Source: Trogon surrucura (lineage: Eukaryota; Chordata; Aves; Trogoniformes; Trogonidae). From it: a DNA stretch of 64,000 nt. Within the stretch, counting starts at the first letter, position 1. Every line of letters begins with the position of its first letter. Where the stretch lies: the NCBI GenBank assembly GCA_020746105.1, contig CM036658.1, forward strand, positions 12,942,689 to 13,006,688, given 5' to 3'. The position numbers were made by a program, and so were the translations under genes. Of this stretch, positions 25,701 to 40,700 are shown piece by piece. Below the pieces are notes generated by a model. The model did not search any database. It saw only the letters and a list, made by a program, of their open reading frames with translations, and was not told where the DNA came from.

Positions 25701-28700
25701 GAGAAATGTGTTTTTGACTGCCTGTTTTTGGCCTGAAACCAGGGTGTATTCAGGGACTGTTTCATGGAAATGGAGGGCTCAGCATGTTGAATGCTTTCGC
25801 AGTGCTGGTGTCCAGAAGATTTGCATCAAGGCCGGTTCTGCCATCGGTCTGCCAGATGTGCCTTTACCATGCAGAGGGTGAGGCTGAAGTGAATCAGTTA
25901 GTAAAGCTTTTACTGTCAGGACACAATTTCTGAGGCCAGTGCAGAGGAAGAGGGGTGTGTTTTTTTTTTAAGTCAGTGAGTGTAGCAACCACCCTACTTA
26001 CACCATTCTTTCTGAATTGCGGGGTGGTTTTGTTTCTCAGAACAGGAGATGCTCTGTCTACAAGACTCATGACACCCTGTTGGTGCTTTCTGCTTTGGTT
26101 TTCATGGACTTCATGTTCCAGTCACTCAACACATGGAGAATGAAGAAATGGTGTTCTGCAATGGGAGAACTGGTTTCTCGTGCAAGTTGTGTTTGAGGAT
26201 TGTGAAAAAGCTTTGGCCTAGTTTGGGAACTGTCTCTGTCAGCTGTGTATTACTTCAGATGAGTTAGCTATGCCTGTGACAGTAGCAGCACACTTGCTTT
26301 TGGAGAATCTCAGCAATGAAAAAAAAAACCAAAAACGTCTTAATCACTGCAACACCATTTCTCCCTATGAAATCCAAAAAGTACAGCCTTACTTACTAAG
26401 AATATGAAAAGGCCATATTTGAAAGGCACACTTTTTTAACAAGTCAAGGACTCGTTTTTATAACAGAAGAATTTGGGAGAAAGTCTGAAATCGAGATAAT
26501 TTTTTGGCTTTCTTCATGCTATAAGAGACTTGGCTCTGTGAAGATGCAGCTATTTGACAAAATGTTCTGGAATGTGAGTGCAAAACTGAGATTTTTTTCA
26601 CTGAATACTGCAAGAGCAGAGCAACTGTTCGCACTCAGGTCTTGGTGTGGAATTCTGCTGATGTTTTTTTTTTAATAGCAGTTTTACTCTGATTTTTCCC
26701 TGTCCTGTGCTGCTGTTGTAACTCTCCAGGACACCAGGTGATTACTGAAATTTTGAATGCGCAGTCTTAGTATGTTAAATGCGACTCTCACTGAGAAGCT
26801 ACACCTTTTGAAAACTAACATGAAAAATGTCTGGAAGCGCAGTTCTCCCGCTGTAGTCCTGTGCCTCCCAGAAAGTCTTGCCATGGAAACAGTGAAACCC
26901 AGAACTTGCTCTTGGTTGATGTCTGTAGATTCTGGTCCCTTACAAATAAGGTTTTGTGGTTTTTTATTATGCCTCTCATAGTTTTTTGGTGTTCTTCAAC
27001 TGAAGGTGTTTTGTTTGTAACTAAACACAATGATTAATTGTGTTGGAAAGTGATCTAGAAGCGCCAGGCAAAAGTGAAGGCTCCATTGTGCTTGGTACTG
27101 TGATGAATGTATTTTCTGTTCCTAGATGGCTTGCAAGTACCATTAATTTCAGAGCTGTCTTGGAAACATGGTGAAACAGGTTTTTACCTTTTTGAACTTG
27201 CTTTGTGAGTAGAGGGTGCATTTTGCAGTTCAAAAGCACACTTAGGCTTACTTATAATGCCAGGTGCAGCAAAAGTTAATCCTGTGCTGCAATTTATCCC
27301 CTTGAAAAATCGTATTTTAAATCTGCTGCCAGAGGGGCCGCTGATGGATGGGAAACTGGAGAAATGTGCCTCTTAAGTATGGAAGTGTTAAAACTCAGTG
27401 TATTGTTATGTGTCTCCAGTTTGTGTAAAAGCAGTAACTCCATGTAGGAAACTTACCTGTGCTCAGGGTTCATTCTCACCTGATTGTACCTCCTTCAATG
27501 CTCTTATCCCATGCATGCCTGAAGAATAGGCAGCTGAAACTGGTTGTACTACAGCACTTCCCTGTAGTCTGTACCATGATTGTTTTAAATCTGTGTCTCC
27601 TGGTTGGTATTTTACAGAGCGGTTGGACAGAGTGTTTGGAAACTAAATGAATGCAAATCCTTAATTTCTTGGCTGTGCTTGTATGAAACTGTATCATGGA
27701 GATATTTTAAAATTGTGTGTTGGATAGATAGCTTCCCTGATTTGTCAGTTGTTTACCAAATAACATATTCAAATACTTTAAAACAAGTATTGCAAGATTT
27801 AATTTTCTGTGTGCACTGTAATTTACTGTTCTATCACCTTTAAGATGCAAATGTTGCAAAAAATGTTGCCAATGATGTGATATCTGCGTATGATATATGC
27901 AGATACTGAAGTATTCTAGTGTGCGTATGAGCAAAATGTGTTCAGTAACATTTCTTTCTGCTTCTTGCTTTGCTTTCTGCAAAGGTTGCAGCCTTGGGAT
28001 GCTAGCCAGGCTTTGAACTGTAAAAGGGAGCATAAAGAATGCAAGATGTTTTTAGAATAGTCTCAACTGCGAGCAGATGGCTTCATTAAATTCTCTTTTG
28101 GAGCAAGGAGAGCAGTTGTTGCTTTTGGAGGAAAATTGGCTAGAGCAACTGCTTTTTTCATTGCCATCCCAAGTGTGTGGCAGGTAGCAAGAATATTTGT
28201 ACAACAATTTTATGTAAAGCAATTGGTCTACATACCTTCAAAAAATACGTGCAGGAGAGTGGTGCCTCTGTTCTGTAGATTGATAGGTACAAAACAGAAC
28301 AAAAGACAGAATACTTCATCTTTAAACTAACTGCACATTTTAAATCTTGAACAGGGAAGCTCTGCTATATGCTTTTTCTTTTTGCTCCTCGACCCAGAAC
28401 ATTACATGTAGTTTCTTTGCTACAAGACCTGCTGGTTTGTTTTGTGTTTTTGCCTTCTTTTCTATTACTAGTTATAAATGACTTGTGAAGGAGAGTGGTA
28501 TATGAAAGGTAGTTTTCTTCCTGTAAAATACGAAGACTTCTAGCAGAAGTGTATCAAGAGCCTAGGTGCTCAGGGTTTCAGTGTTCTTGTATAGATCAAG
28601 TTACGTATGGACAGTGTGAGCAAATTACTGCTTTGCTTGGACCTAACTTGTAATTGGGTACTTTATGCTTGTTTGTTTTGAGATCACGGAGTGAGGAGAG

Positions 28701-31700
28701 TGCCTTTATGCAAGTGGTTGTGGATTGGTTTGTTTCACCATGTTGAACCAAATACTTCTGTGTAAGGATTGTGCAGAAATTTGTACATTCTTGTTTACAC
28801 ACATTTGCATAATAGAGTGATACCATTTTTCCCCCCAAGTTGCTTTGTAGGAGTGAATTTGTAATATACACGTGTTACAGAAACTGTCTGAACCAGACAT
28901 CATATTAACCACTACTGCTGCAGGAAAATTTGTGCTTAATTAAAATCAATACATTCCACAATGAGAGAAGAAAATGACCTTGTATGTGGAAGGATGAATT
29001 ACTGACATGTTACTGGCCTTGCTCCAAGATTTTCCCCGAGTTATTTTCACACGGAATTATTTTGTTACGTTTTGTATGCCTATGATCCTTACTTTTAAAA
29101 TACTATTGTGTGTGTACTCCAGAACTGTATGGTACTATGAAGAGCTGGGTAGCGATATTGTTTTGATAGAATTGTATGAGCAGATCCTCTGTAAATACAA
29201 ATCTGGCACTAGTTATCTCATACCTGCCACTATCTGTAAGACCAACTTTTAGGGCTTCTTTTGGTACACATTTACTAAACCTGAGCATCTATATCTTTCG
29301 CCCCCACCCTGTGGTGTATCAGGTGTTTTCCAAGATGCTTGGGATTGGCAGCATTTTGCATATCTCATTTCTCTGCTCCCTCGCTTTCTTCCTCACAGGA
29401 GCAGCAGTGGTGCATGGAGGTGAGGGGACTCTCATGGGCATGTTTTTTAAAGCCCAGATCGTGTCCCGTTTTCACTTCTTTCCTTTGAACAAGAGCTGAA
29501 CGTTGTTTAACTGCAACTATGGTACTTCAGTGATTTTCTAGCAATACATGCTGCCAAAAATAGTTTTGTTAAACGCCAGGCCTTGCACGTCCACTGGGCA
29601 GGAACTCGGTCATGTATTTGTATCTGTCATTCTTTTTTGATGTTTTACAAACATCTCACAACAAAGACTGCTAAGCCATTTGGACATCTGGGCTGAATCA
29701 CATTTAACCAGCTTATGTGAGCAAATGTTTCTACCCGTTCTCGTAGTGAAATGTTAGCTGCAAAGCTTGGTACGTTCTGCCACAGAGATGGACGGCTTTA
29801 TGTGGTTATGATTAACTAAATTCACTCAGCTTATTCCGACTTTGGCTTTTTCCCATGCAGGCAAAAACGACTGCTGCTTTGCAGCCTAGTGTTTTTTGAT
29901 TTTTTTAGACCTCTGCAAATACTCTACTGTTGTGCTTGCTCTGCTTAGCTCTTGCCAGCCATGGAATCTTTTGTAAGTGGAAGAAAATGAAATATGGTCT
30001 GCAGACATACCACGTATCAGGTGCCTCTCGTGTCTGGTCAGCTGTGGTTTAGACTAAGTAATACACGACATCTTTTGTGGGTGATGATTTTTTTTTTTTT
30101 CTGTGCTGGTGGAGTAAATTATCAGCTTCTTTGAAACTGGAGCTGTAATAGTGGCCTGCGTGTTAAACAGATAAAATGACTGCTGCATAAATAATCCTCA
30201 CTTGAAGTTACTATGTCTTATGTCCAGACCTTTCCTAATTTGCAGCAAAGGAAGGTGAACTGGTGTTCTCCTTTGTCAGGATTGGCGCTTTTAGGTGGAA
30301 CAGCTTCACAGCGCTCTGAGCTACCGCCAAGAAGTGGCCCCAGAGTGGGGTAGGAGGAGGGCCAGTCCTTTGAGGATGCAGCCTTAAGTCCTTGTTTCAG
30401 GTTATGCTTATTTCAGGAACTGCGATTGCCTGTTCCTTGTCCTGCTCCTCCCCAACCTCCTGTGCTGCTGCTGCTTCCCAGGAATGAGATCTTAATGATG
30501 ATGGGACTTCAGGGTGTCCTGGTTAAAAACGTATTCTTTGTATTTTTCCCATGAAATAGTTTTCCACTGAAGGATTGCTGATTTTTTTTTTTTTTTTAAT
30601 TTTTACTTTTTACCCCCAGCATAGCCTGTGGCCACATGGTGTGTTACGTGCCCAAGTGAACTGTGCTTATTCTGTTCCTGTGTTGCACCTCCTCTTTAGA
30701 GCTGAATGCAAATCCTGCTAATCAACAAAGAGTTGTTTACTGTCCAGGTGAAAAAAATGAGGCAGTTCTAGACTAGTTTCATCAGGTTCTGATTGATGGG
30801 CAGCATCTACTGTGTAGGTTGAGAGTCTGAACCAAGGCCTGTACTCCCTGTCCTGGATGCTGTCTAAATCCTGCCCTGAGTGTAGGCTTGTCCTTAAGAG
30901 TTGGCTAATGCTTGACTTTCCAGCCTGTGGACTTGCTTTATCCTCCCTCTGCTGGTGATCAGCCTTCTGCAGTCTCTTCTGCAGTGGATATAATTGTCAC
31001 AGCCAGACTTTTCTAAAAGTGATGTGTCGCCCTTACTAATCCAGTGGAGTTTAATCTTTTGAACTACAAACAATTGACATTATTGAACTGGAGTCTGACA
31101 ATGATATACTTTCCCTAAGCATTTTTAGTTGTTGTTTTCCATTTAAGTTTGGCAAAGCAGCAGAAACAACCCTATGCTTGCCTGGGGTACTCTGCAGCTC
31201 CAAAGACCTCTTTGTTTGAGAAACAGTTTGTGTTTTGGTCACATCTTCTAGCTTGCTGCAGTAACACTTTGAAGTGTTTGCTTCATCTGCTTTAATAGAT
31301 CACTTTAAGATCTTGTAATCTCATTTGTCTCAATTTCACAGCTATTGGGGACAAGGAGTAGAGGATTACAGGGCTTTAACTTTATGAGCCTTTCACCTGG
31401 GAAACATCATCTGGTTCTAGATTTTGTAGTGCTGTTGTCCCGTGTGGATGGTGAGGTGAGCCAAATGATCATGAGTTTTGTGTCTTGAAACCATGCCTCT
31501 TTGCCTGTTGATGACAGCAGATGCCCCAGAATAGGCACTTTGCTGCCTGAGAGACAGTGCGTCTTGTTGCTCGTCAGCCTTCAAATTTACCACCCGCGCA
31601 GGAGTCAAAATGATGGAACAGGACCCTGTGTAGCAGGCCCGTGGCTCTTCTGGCAGCGCGGGAGCCAGTGGAGGGGCTGGTGTGGGGCCCTTGCTTGCAC

Positions 31701-32147
31701 CTGTGTCCCTCACTTGTCAGAGAAGTGTGTGGAGATGGGTTTATTTAGGGTATGGGGGAAGTCTGAGGATGCTGTTTCAGTAGCAGCTACTTGGGAAGCA
31801 AATACCCTGCTGCTTTAGCCTCTCCTTTAAATGTGTTTTATAGTGATGAGTTGAGGAAGAAGGTAGATGATATCTACTCTTGCAAGGTGGTGGCAGAATT
31901 TTGATAGTTGCTGCTGCTACTGTGACATTTTTCAGTGCACTGCAGTGTTAGTCTGTGTGTGAGCTGTTAAAGACCAGATAGGGTGATACTGTAAGAGAGG
32001 CACTTTGACAAACCTGCTTGTCTTCATATGCATAAGACCAAGACTGCAATGTCTCTGGTGTTTTCTAGCCTTGTTTAAATACTGAAAGTATGGTGACGCA
32101 AGCCCACGGTAGATGAGAGTTGTTGGGTGCAGCTGGAAGAGCCCTGT

Positions 32148-32204
32148 GATGGTGAGGAAGAGGATGGTGAGCAGCTAGGACATCCTCACAGAGAGGATGG
32201 TGAG
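32148..32204. repeat. Imperfect GAGGATGGTGAG repeats
   Basis: GAGGATGGTGAG is present at 32160-32171 and 32193-32204, and a partial copy GATGGTGAGG begins at 32148. The segment between contains CATCCTC, the reverse complement of part of the unit. Confidence 0.7.
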
Positions 32205-34441
32205 TGATAGGAGATCCTTGGATGGCTGTGTCCCTGACTTCTCAGCCCATAAGAGCCAGAAAAATAATGCTTGTTGTTTTCCTGCCCTTGAAAACTTATG
32301 AAGTGGCTGGGAAGTGGAATAAAACTGGTAACATAAGCATTAGTAATGTTTAAGCAGCAAGCGGTGCAAACTATATGCAGTGCAGTGCAGATATTCGTTG
32401 AAAGGTGTGACTTGTATTTTTTACAAGTGACATAGAAATCCGTGTTAACAGTGCTGTGGAATTCGGTAGGCAGTCCTCTCACCTTCTTTCTGTTGGAGTT
32501 GCTGAAGACTTTTCACATCTTTCTGATAAGTAAACCTTTCAGAGTTTGAACTGTTGTTCTTGTGCTCTGCTAGTGAGAGCTTTTCCTTGAGTCCATCGTG
32601 ACGCTTCACTTCCTGAACCTGACTTTCACGAGGAGCCTTTGCGCGCCACAGAAGCTGGTGAGGCTCTCTGCTGAGCATCTGTGGTTACCTGCTACTGGCT
32701 TTGCAGTTAACCGTGTCCTTCGGAGGTGAAGCATTTGATCCCAGGCTTTTGCATTCTCTCTAGGGCCTGGTACTGGCAACTGCAGTGGCACATGTCAGGG
32801 AAGTTTAAACTTAACATGTGTCTGTGAGAGCTAAAGCATTGGGCAGAAGATTAATGCCAGTGAGAGGTTCTGGGCCTTGGATGAAAAGACCCGTCACCCA
32901 CGGAGCGATCTGAGATCATTAGTCAGTAGCTCATCTTGGCCAGAATCTGACCAGATTGTCTTTAGGACATGTTTTCTCAGGAAGTATCCTGTGGAACGTT
33001 GTCAGCCATGGACTCCTGAAATCTTGCAAAAAATCCTGCAGTAGGGAGAGTGAGGCAAGCAGTTTCATACCCTGAGAAGCATCAGGAGATAGGAGATATT
33101 TGATTCCCCGTGCATCAGGAGTGCTGCGGTGAATGTTGACAGGATAAGCATCTCACGTTATAGCATTGTTACAAAGAAGCTTGTTTTTTTTAGCTTCCCA
33201 GTAGTTTGTCACTGTTTTGCTGAAGGTTAATTTCAGTCAGTACTGTCAAATGTTAAGGTTTGAGCTCCGTTTTTCATACTAACTGAAAGATAAGTAAGCA
33301 AAGGCTTTTTTCCCCGCTAAAGAGCAATGTCAGTTCATATCATCCGAGATGACCCGCAGTGTGACAGTGTTTTGCTACAAGTCTTGAGAGAGAGGTCAGC
33401 TCCAGTGAAATTGCATAACTGTTGGTTGCCACTTAGATGTTGTATGTGCCACCAGTCCTTCAAAGTGTGTTAGAATTAAAAAAACCTGTAACCTATGCAT
33501 ATATTTTTCAAGTGCCATGGCTCAGAAGAGCTAAGGGTAAAACGTATGATACCCACCATGTTAGAAAGATAGAGAAGCTGCTTGAGCATGGTGCTCGGGT
33601 ACCTGTGTTTTTTTTCTGCAGAATGACTTAGTTTTGGGCTTTCACAAAGTGGAGTCATGGAAGTTTTGGGGTCAATAAGGAGCAGCTTGTATTGTGCCAT
33701 GAGATGTGCAGTCGGCTGACCTTGCTATTGCACCTCAGGCTATTGCACACAAACTGTGGCGCAGCTTCTTGTGTGTCCCTGAACAGCAGATCTGTTGTTA
33801 AAGACGATAAGCACTTTTGCTGTGCAGAAATACGTCTGCGGCCTTTAAGAACAAGGAAGATTAATTTAAGCTTGCTGTTTAAAATCTGCTGTAATAAATG
33901 AGGACCATCAGCAGACAGTCTGACAGGAGACAGGTTTCTTAGCAACAGAAGTAATGAAAACTGTCATTCAGTCTTTGTAGAAGTTTAGTAGCAAAACAGC
34001 TAATAAATAGTTGTTGATTGGAGTTCTGATATTCAACTTGTGGTCTGGTATGCTCCTGGGTACCATGGGTGACTTCTAAGAGATCTGCAAGAATTGCTTA
34101 AAAAAAGCAAGCTGATTCATAGTGAATGTAGGAAACTTGATTAGTGGTTTATGATTTCTAAGAAAAACTATGCTAGACTTAAAGAAGTCTAAGTAAGAGT
34201 TTACTGGAAAGAATACTGTATGTGAGAAGTTCCTCTGTTCATAAATAAATATTACCTGGCTAAGCTCATATTTTTAATACTGGGGCATTGTTTTACCCTG
34301 CTGTTATATACACTTGTGGTAGTTTGAGGCTAATATTCCAATTAGAGAAAATCGGGCGAAGCGTCAGGGGAACATGAGGAGTAAGCTAATGCTTAGTCAG
34401 AATCGTTGTTTTCTTTACTGTATTAAATCTGCCATTACTTT

Positions 34442-34514
34442 AAAAGCCAAAAGACAAAACCAGAAACAACAAAAAAGCACAAACAAAAAACAAAACACCA
34501 AAAAATCCCAAGGC
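34442..34514. repeat. A-rich low-complexity tract
   Basis: About 70 bp is dominated by A with scattered C (CAAAACAC-type units). Confidence 0.8.
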
Positions 34515-37496
34515 GAAAGAGCAAACTTTTTTAGCAAGTGAGCTGCACAACAATTAAAATTTAAATGTAGGAGATTAATATATCCACATAGAACTTTAAA
34601 CTCGAAAGTGTGATTATTTGAAATAATATGGAATGTTGATTTTTTTTTTTAAATAGAAATGGCCTATTTGGAGGCTGCGTGGGGACTTTGGTTTATTTCT
34701 TGCTCTGTTAAGTGCACTTTGGAAGAGAAGAATATTTCGTGATGCAGAGTGATGGAGTATAGACAGTGAGGGTGTCTTCTTGAGTCCTGTCTCTGCCTGT
34801 TCCGTGTCATGCAGCAGGAGAGAGGATACAGCTGTCTCAAGGGTGTTCTCCTTTTTTTTGTATATCTTTTGGTGATACGATACCTGTAGCTGCTGACCTA
34901 AGGACCTAAGGATGTTACATGGTGGTGCGGGGAAGCAGCTAACAGCTTGAGTACCTCTGCAGAATCTGGTTCACAAATCATGTTAACTGGCATTGAATTT
35001 GCTGACGTATATCTCTAGGCTGGGATTAATTTTTGCGTGTGGCTGAGCTTAACCTAATTTTTCCAACATGACATTGGAAATGTGAAAGCTGTGAGTGGTC
35101 TGTGTTGGGGATCTCTGGTTGGAGGTCAGGCATGGATGGCGGCTGCTGCTGCATTTGGAGGTCAGCTTTGCTGAGAAAGGGTGTGTGTTTTACTGTTGAG
35201 CCCTGAACCTTGAAGGAAATGCATGAATCTTTGTCTTGCCGCTAATGCTTTCATATAATTTTACAGTTCTGCTTTTCTGTTATACTAAACCCCTCAAATT
35301 TAACATTCAAGGGCTGGAAACTTACAGTAATTACCTGTTTTGTCAAACTTTGAGGCAGCACCTTTGTAGTGTACAGCTCTCATATCTATCTTTCTCTTTC
35401 ATAATATTCTTAATGATAGTGCAAACAAGATTCTTAAAAGTTAATCATCAAGTATAATAATGACTCTCTCTGCTACATTTCATTTGGCATAAGAAAAAGC
35501 TCATTTTAGGCTTGGCAGGAGTTAAAATCCCAGTAATGCTCATGAGAATGTTCTGCAAGCAAAGCTGCTGCTAATCCTGTTCCTGACATGCTCACACATA
35601 ATTTGATGTGAAATCTGAAGCATTTATACTGAAAGATCTGCACCTGTTTTTGAACGCACAGAAAGCTGTAGTATGGGCACAAACGGGTACCCGGTTTCTA
35701 GCTAAAAGTCAAAATGACCTTTGCATTGTTAATATCAACACAAGGGTTGTATTGAAGCAGAAGCATGATTGATGCTCTACAATCTCGTAGAATGGATATA
35801 GCAACACATGATAAACCACTGCATTTATGTCAGTTCTCTCAAAGTCACAATTGTTTTTTCAAACTCCAGGGTTGGTCATTGCTAACTGAGTTGCTGCTAG
35901 CCAAGTTCTGCAGTGAAACAACTGTGTTTAACAAGTTCTGTTGTGCACAAACCTTTTTGCAGCTGCTGGTGTATATGATTTCTTTATATATCTTGCAGAG
36001 ATGTGCAGACTCTCTGGCTATACACAGTTTTAAAAATAGCGAAGGTTAGTTAGTGACAGTATAATCGATGATGATTAGTAAACTCTCTGCCTGTCCTACC
36101 TGTTTTTCACAGTACCAACTCTTCTCAAAAGTATGAGTGTGTTACTTTTCAGCATAGAAAAGATCCCAGGGTTTCTGTAGGGATTTTAACGTGGCAGAAA
36201 AAGAGGGGAACACTTGTCTGAGTGAGCATAACCATAAACACAGCAACCCCCCAAAACTTTGAAAATGCTTGCCTCTGAAGCTGTTTGCGTAGCCGTTTCT
36301 GGTATGGTGAAATGACGATTCCTTAAATTTTAAGGCTATTTCATTGCATTTCCATGGTGCTCGCCAGGAAAACCTGAGTTGTAGTCTGCTGTTAGAGATT
36401 AATCTCCTGTCGAGACCTTTGCAGTGTGCTGTGAATGCTGGATTTTGACCCTAAACCTGATTTGCCTGCGGTTGGCTGGTGCACGTAGTTGTCCCACAGT
36501 ACATGCTCTTCGTCAGTCCTTCAGAGGCAGCTGAGTATCTTGAATATGTGAGTATATGTGCGGGTAACACCCTTGTGGCCAGGGTTTAGCTGATGAGGAG
36601 AAACTAGTTTGTTATTCATCACTGGCAGAATATAGTAAATTGTTTTGATAATGATGCTGCAGCAGGAAAAGAGCAGTGTTTACTGTCAGGACCATAGACC
36701 TACCCTCGGGTAGTTTTGACTTTTGTCTTCTCAGGATTTCTTTGAGCAAGCAGTCGTGCAGAAAGCTCAGTACCCTGGCAGGTACTGTACTGCATCAGAG
36801 GGGAGTAGCTGCATTGTGTCTGTCACGGACCTAACCTCAGACATCCCTCAGTCCTTCGGGCTTTTTTTTTTTTTTCAGGCTAGGATTCCTCAAATCTTCC
36901 TTGATTTTTTTTATTTTGGCCCTAAGGTGGGGCTAGGAGGACTCAGAGTGTAACACCTAATGGGCTTTCCACTCCTCTCCACCCACTGAGGACGGCTGAA
37001 ACTCAGTGTCTCCAAGGGTGTTGCATGTACATTTCATCCCACACAAGCTATCACAGCTACTGAAAGAGGCGTTGTGGGTGGATTTGAACTACCCTGACTC
37101 TTCCTCTCCCCAAAGTAGGTTTTAACCTGCACAAGTCGGTCAGTTGACTTACCTAACTAGTTGCACAGTGACACAAGTCTGGGCTGGGGAGTGGGGGTGG
37201 GTGGAGATCAGAGGGCACAGAGGTGGACAGAGGTAGCAGGTGAGCAGGACAACTTAAGCAAGCAGGCTGGACTCCTTATAACTATAAAGGGGGAAGAGCA
37301 GTTACCTAGTTTGTTTCCTCCAGCCCCATTTTGGGGATCTAGGGGGATGATTTTTTAAACCATTCACCTTGGCACATTTCTGAATTTCTTATGTGTGTCT
37401 TGGAACTAAGGTGTCTACATAATTTCTTACCAGTGCACCATTGGTGTGTAGAACCCGTAAAACCTGAGTATGGATAGGAGAGTGGGTTACCACATA

Positions 37497-37717
37497 CTAC
37501 AAGTGGGTATTAGGAAAAACTTCTTCACCTAAAGGGCGATGAAGCATTGGAACGGGCTGCTGAGGGAGGTGGTGGAGTCACCATCCCTGGATGTGTTTAA
37601 AAAACGGCTGGATATGGCACTTCAGGAGGTGGTTTAGTGTTCAGGTGGTGTAGGGCTGTAGGGTGGACTTGATAATCTTAAGGTCCTTTCCAATCTTCGT
37701 GTTTCTATGATTCTGTA
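37497..37717 (+). mobile_element. CR1 LINE 3' end fragment
   Basis: The reading runs from TTAGGAAAAACTTCTTCACC through GAACGGGCTGCTGAGGGAGG and GGACTTGATAATCTTAAGGT to a tail TTTCTATGATTCTGTAA. It is a 5'-truncated CR1 copy of about 220 bp in the same orientation as SEMA4D, with its short ORF2 end broken. Confidence 0.92.
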
Positions 37718-40700
37718 AGTGGAATACTGCAAAGGGAAGAGGGAAACAGCAGTGACCTGGTGGCAGGCAAGGTGTGAAAGCCAGGCATGTCAAGCTTTGC
37801 ACACCTCAGTGCAGGGAAAACTTCGTTGCTGCTTGGTGCTACTGATGCTGTACTTCGAAATAAAACTTGACATTTGTTGTCTGAGCATCAGATGCTCAAG
37901 AACGGGAATGGAAGGTAAAAATAAGACGTTTCTACATTTTTTTTTCCCATTAATATGGGGATTAGCAGACCTGGGTGAAATTACTAGTTTTAGTGGGTTT
38001 TGTTTTTAATTTTTAAACTGTAGCAGGTTCTCTGTGGAAATGAATTCGGAAACTGAACTGGTTCTTGTTTGAGAAAGTTCCCTCTGCAGCTTCCATCCCA
38101 TGACTGGTGGGTGGAGAAGAAGGAATTGATGTTCTGTGTAACTCAGAATGCCTCTGTCTGTTGTACAGAAACATGAGTGTTGAAACTTGCTGCAGAAAAA
38201 GCAGCTTAGAAGAACAACTACATCTACATGGAGGCACAGGCTTCAGCTTGGTTCTTAGGAAGGAGAACTGACAGCACTTGATGATGAGTCTTCGAGTAGC
38301 TGCTGCATAAATACAATATATATGTTTCTTAATTGAAGAAATAAAAAAAGGCATTTTGAAAGAGGGCTTTACAGTACCAACTTCAACATATGTAGGTGTG
38401 TGATGTAGCAAAGAATTTTATGGCTTTTTACTGTTCAGCCAGTGGGGTTCATGTCAAATGCACAACAGGCAGCAGAAGCATCTCTTTGGAGTGATATTTG
38501 TCCCAAATGGAACTGGGAATGTGATACAGGAGGATTTGGGAATGTATGAATTTCCTGTGGTCCATTCTGGTTGTTTTCGCTATGGAGGAGGCATGTTTTT
38601 AACATGATACGAAGTATCACCCTAACCAGTCTAATGACATTCTGGTTATGTTATGACTTTGTGCAATTGGACACGGGAGAAAGAGAGAGACAGTTTCAAA
38701 CAGGTGTTTGTGATAGGAGAGGTGTAACATGTGATCGGTAAGATAAGGATGTGCGGAGGCACAACAAATTTTACCTGTGTTCATTAAGTCAGAGATGCCC
38801 ATACATAGCTGGTAAAGCCTGAGGTAATCCCTTTTTATAGCTTTTGAGGTTTTTTTGGACATGAACAGTTTTGTTTTGTTTTTACAAAAAATGGGTAAAT
38901 TCCACCTGTGAATTCTAATTGCTTTTTAATAGTAAATACCGCTGCAAGGTTCAGCTTCTGAATTTCATATGGTGAAATGCAGTGAAGTTTTGTTTTTGTT
39001 ATTTCTTCAGTGTTTTGAATAACTTGGTTGAAATCCCCTACTTCAGCAACCTCGCACAGCTCCTTCGGGGAGGCTGTGCTGTGGTTTACACAACCAGAGA
39101 GCTGACTCTCTCACTCCTTGAACTGCAGTTGCCTGTTTTCTCAGCGCAAACACTTTTATTCAGGACGGACAGGTAACCTCTTCCAAGGTTTCTCTTTAGT
39201 AAGTTGCCAAATGTTTTGCTCTGCAGGCTGGAGAAGTGCTGGTTTTTCAGCTTGTGTGCTGAGATGAAAGTTACTGTTCCTTTTCCTTCTCCTCCTCCAC
39301 CTAATGTTAATTCATTTCAGGGAAGAAAAAGGAAAGCAGTGGTTTGGATGTGCTTTTAAGGTTTGTTTAAAAGCTGTCTTCACATTTCGTCGTCTTGCTG
39401 TAGGTGTCCCTGAGCAGTGCGTGCTGTTCACGGAGTGTAGGGGCATGTATGTCCGTTGTAGTAAGTTGGATGTTTTCAGTGGGCAGACTGGCTGGGGATA
39501 TTTTGTTATTGTAAAGCTCTGCTGTGTGGCTTTTGTATCTCCCACCTCTGAGAGTCAAGAGACTTGAGAGTCTGGCACTTGTCTGTAACTGGTGTAGTTG
39601 GTTAAATTGTCTTGAAAGCCTGAAAAGCCTGAATCTGTTACTCAATAACAGGGGCTTTCTACGCCATGATGATGGCAAAATATCATGCTCGTTATGCATT
39701 AAAGAATGATTTCTGTGTCTTCTCATTGTCTGTGATTTTTGGAATTACCATGCATCTTGCACGGCAAGAGAGAGAAAGAGAAATACGAAGACAGCACTGA
39801 AAAATGCAAAATATGGAACACTGTGAAGTAGCGCCTGGATGTTTTGCAATCTTAATGTTCATATAACTTTCTTGAATATATTAAGGCTATTGCCTGTAAG
39901 CAGTGATAAGTGCAGTTTGTGTAAAGAATCAGAGAAAGTAAAAAAAGGAAATGCTGTAGTAATAAATAGTTGAAAAGCAACAAAAGGTGTTATCTGAAAG
40001 TGAGAAAAGATGTGATTCTAAGCTCTTAAGAAGTTAGGTGGTGTGATGCAGCATGTTGATTTTAGCTTTTTTGGCTTGGTGTATTGTCATAGTGGATAGG
40101 GAAACACATGGCATTCATTCACTTCTTTTAAATACTATAAGATAGTACCATGTAATTGGCAGCTGATAGTCTTTTGGCTAAGACATGTCTGTGAGTCAAA
40201 GCTTGCAGTACAGATTTCCTGGGTTTTAATTTACTTAATTTTATTTTTTTCTCTCTTTTTTTTTGTAGTCTGCTTCATTCCTTGTGTTAAATTGTGCCTG
40301 TACTTTTTGGTTAATATTCTTTAAACTTTCTTTTGTGTTACTTTTCCTTGAATACTTAGAGTAAGGTTTGGAGGCTCATCTGCTCTTTCTTTTTGCTCAG
40401 GTTTTAGGACCAGCAAATCATTTTCTGGTTAGCTCCTTTTCTGGTAGAAGGAGGAGGCCTTGTAGGATTAAAAAGGATGATGCTTGTATGGTGAGAAGAG
40501 ATGTATACTTGAGAAGAGATGTATACTTGTCTCCTTTGTACTGACCCTGTCAAATTAAAAGTATGGAGTACAAGGACTCTCCCAATGACCTCCGCTCATT
40601 GCAGACTATGTTTATTGTCAGAGATATTACAATGCTGCCTCTGAAAGAACATTTGCTTCTCTAAGCAAATACACTCTGTTGCAAGTACATATGAATTTTC

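Larger units (their letters stand above)
22772..37496. other. Non-coding stretch; no gene seen
   Basis: About 14.7 kb without recognisable exons or interspersed repeats. It contains only low-complexity tracts and the small repeats listed separately. Frames such as 31501-31818 show no family features. Confidence 0.7.

Noticed and set aside
38013-38411. 132-codon minus-strand frame
   Set aside because: No motif or splice context. Probably chance.
39011-39172. Segment with acceptor and donor signals, possible leader exon
   Set aside because: The signals are ordinary and such pairs are expected several times in 50 kb. There is no other support.
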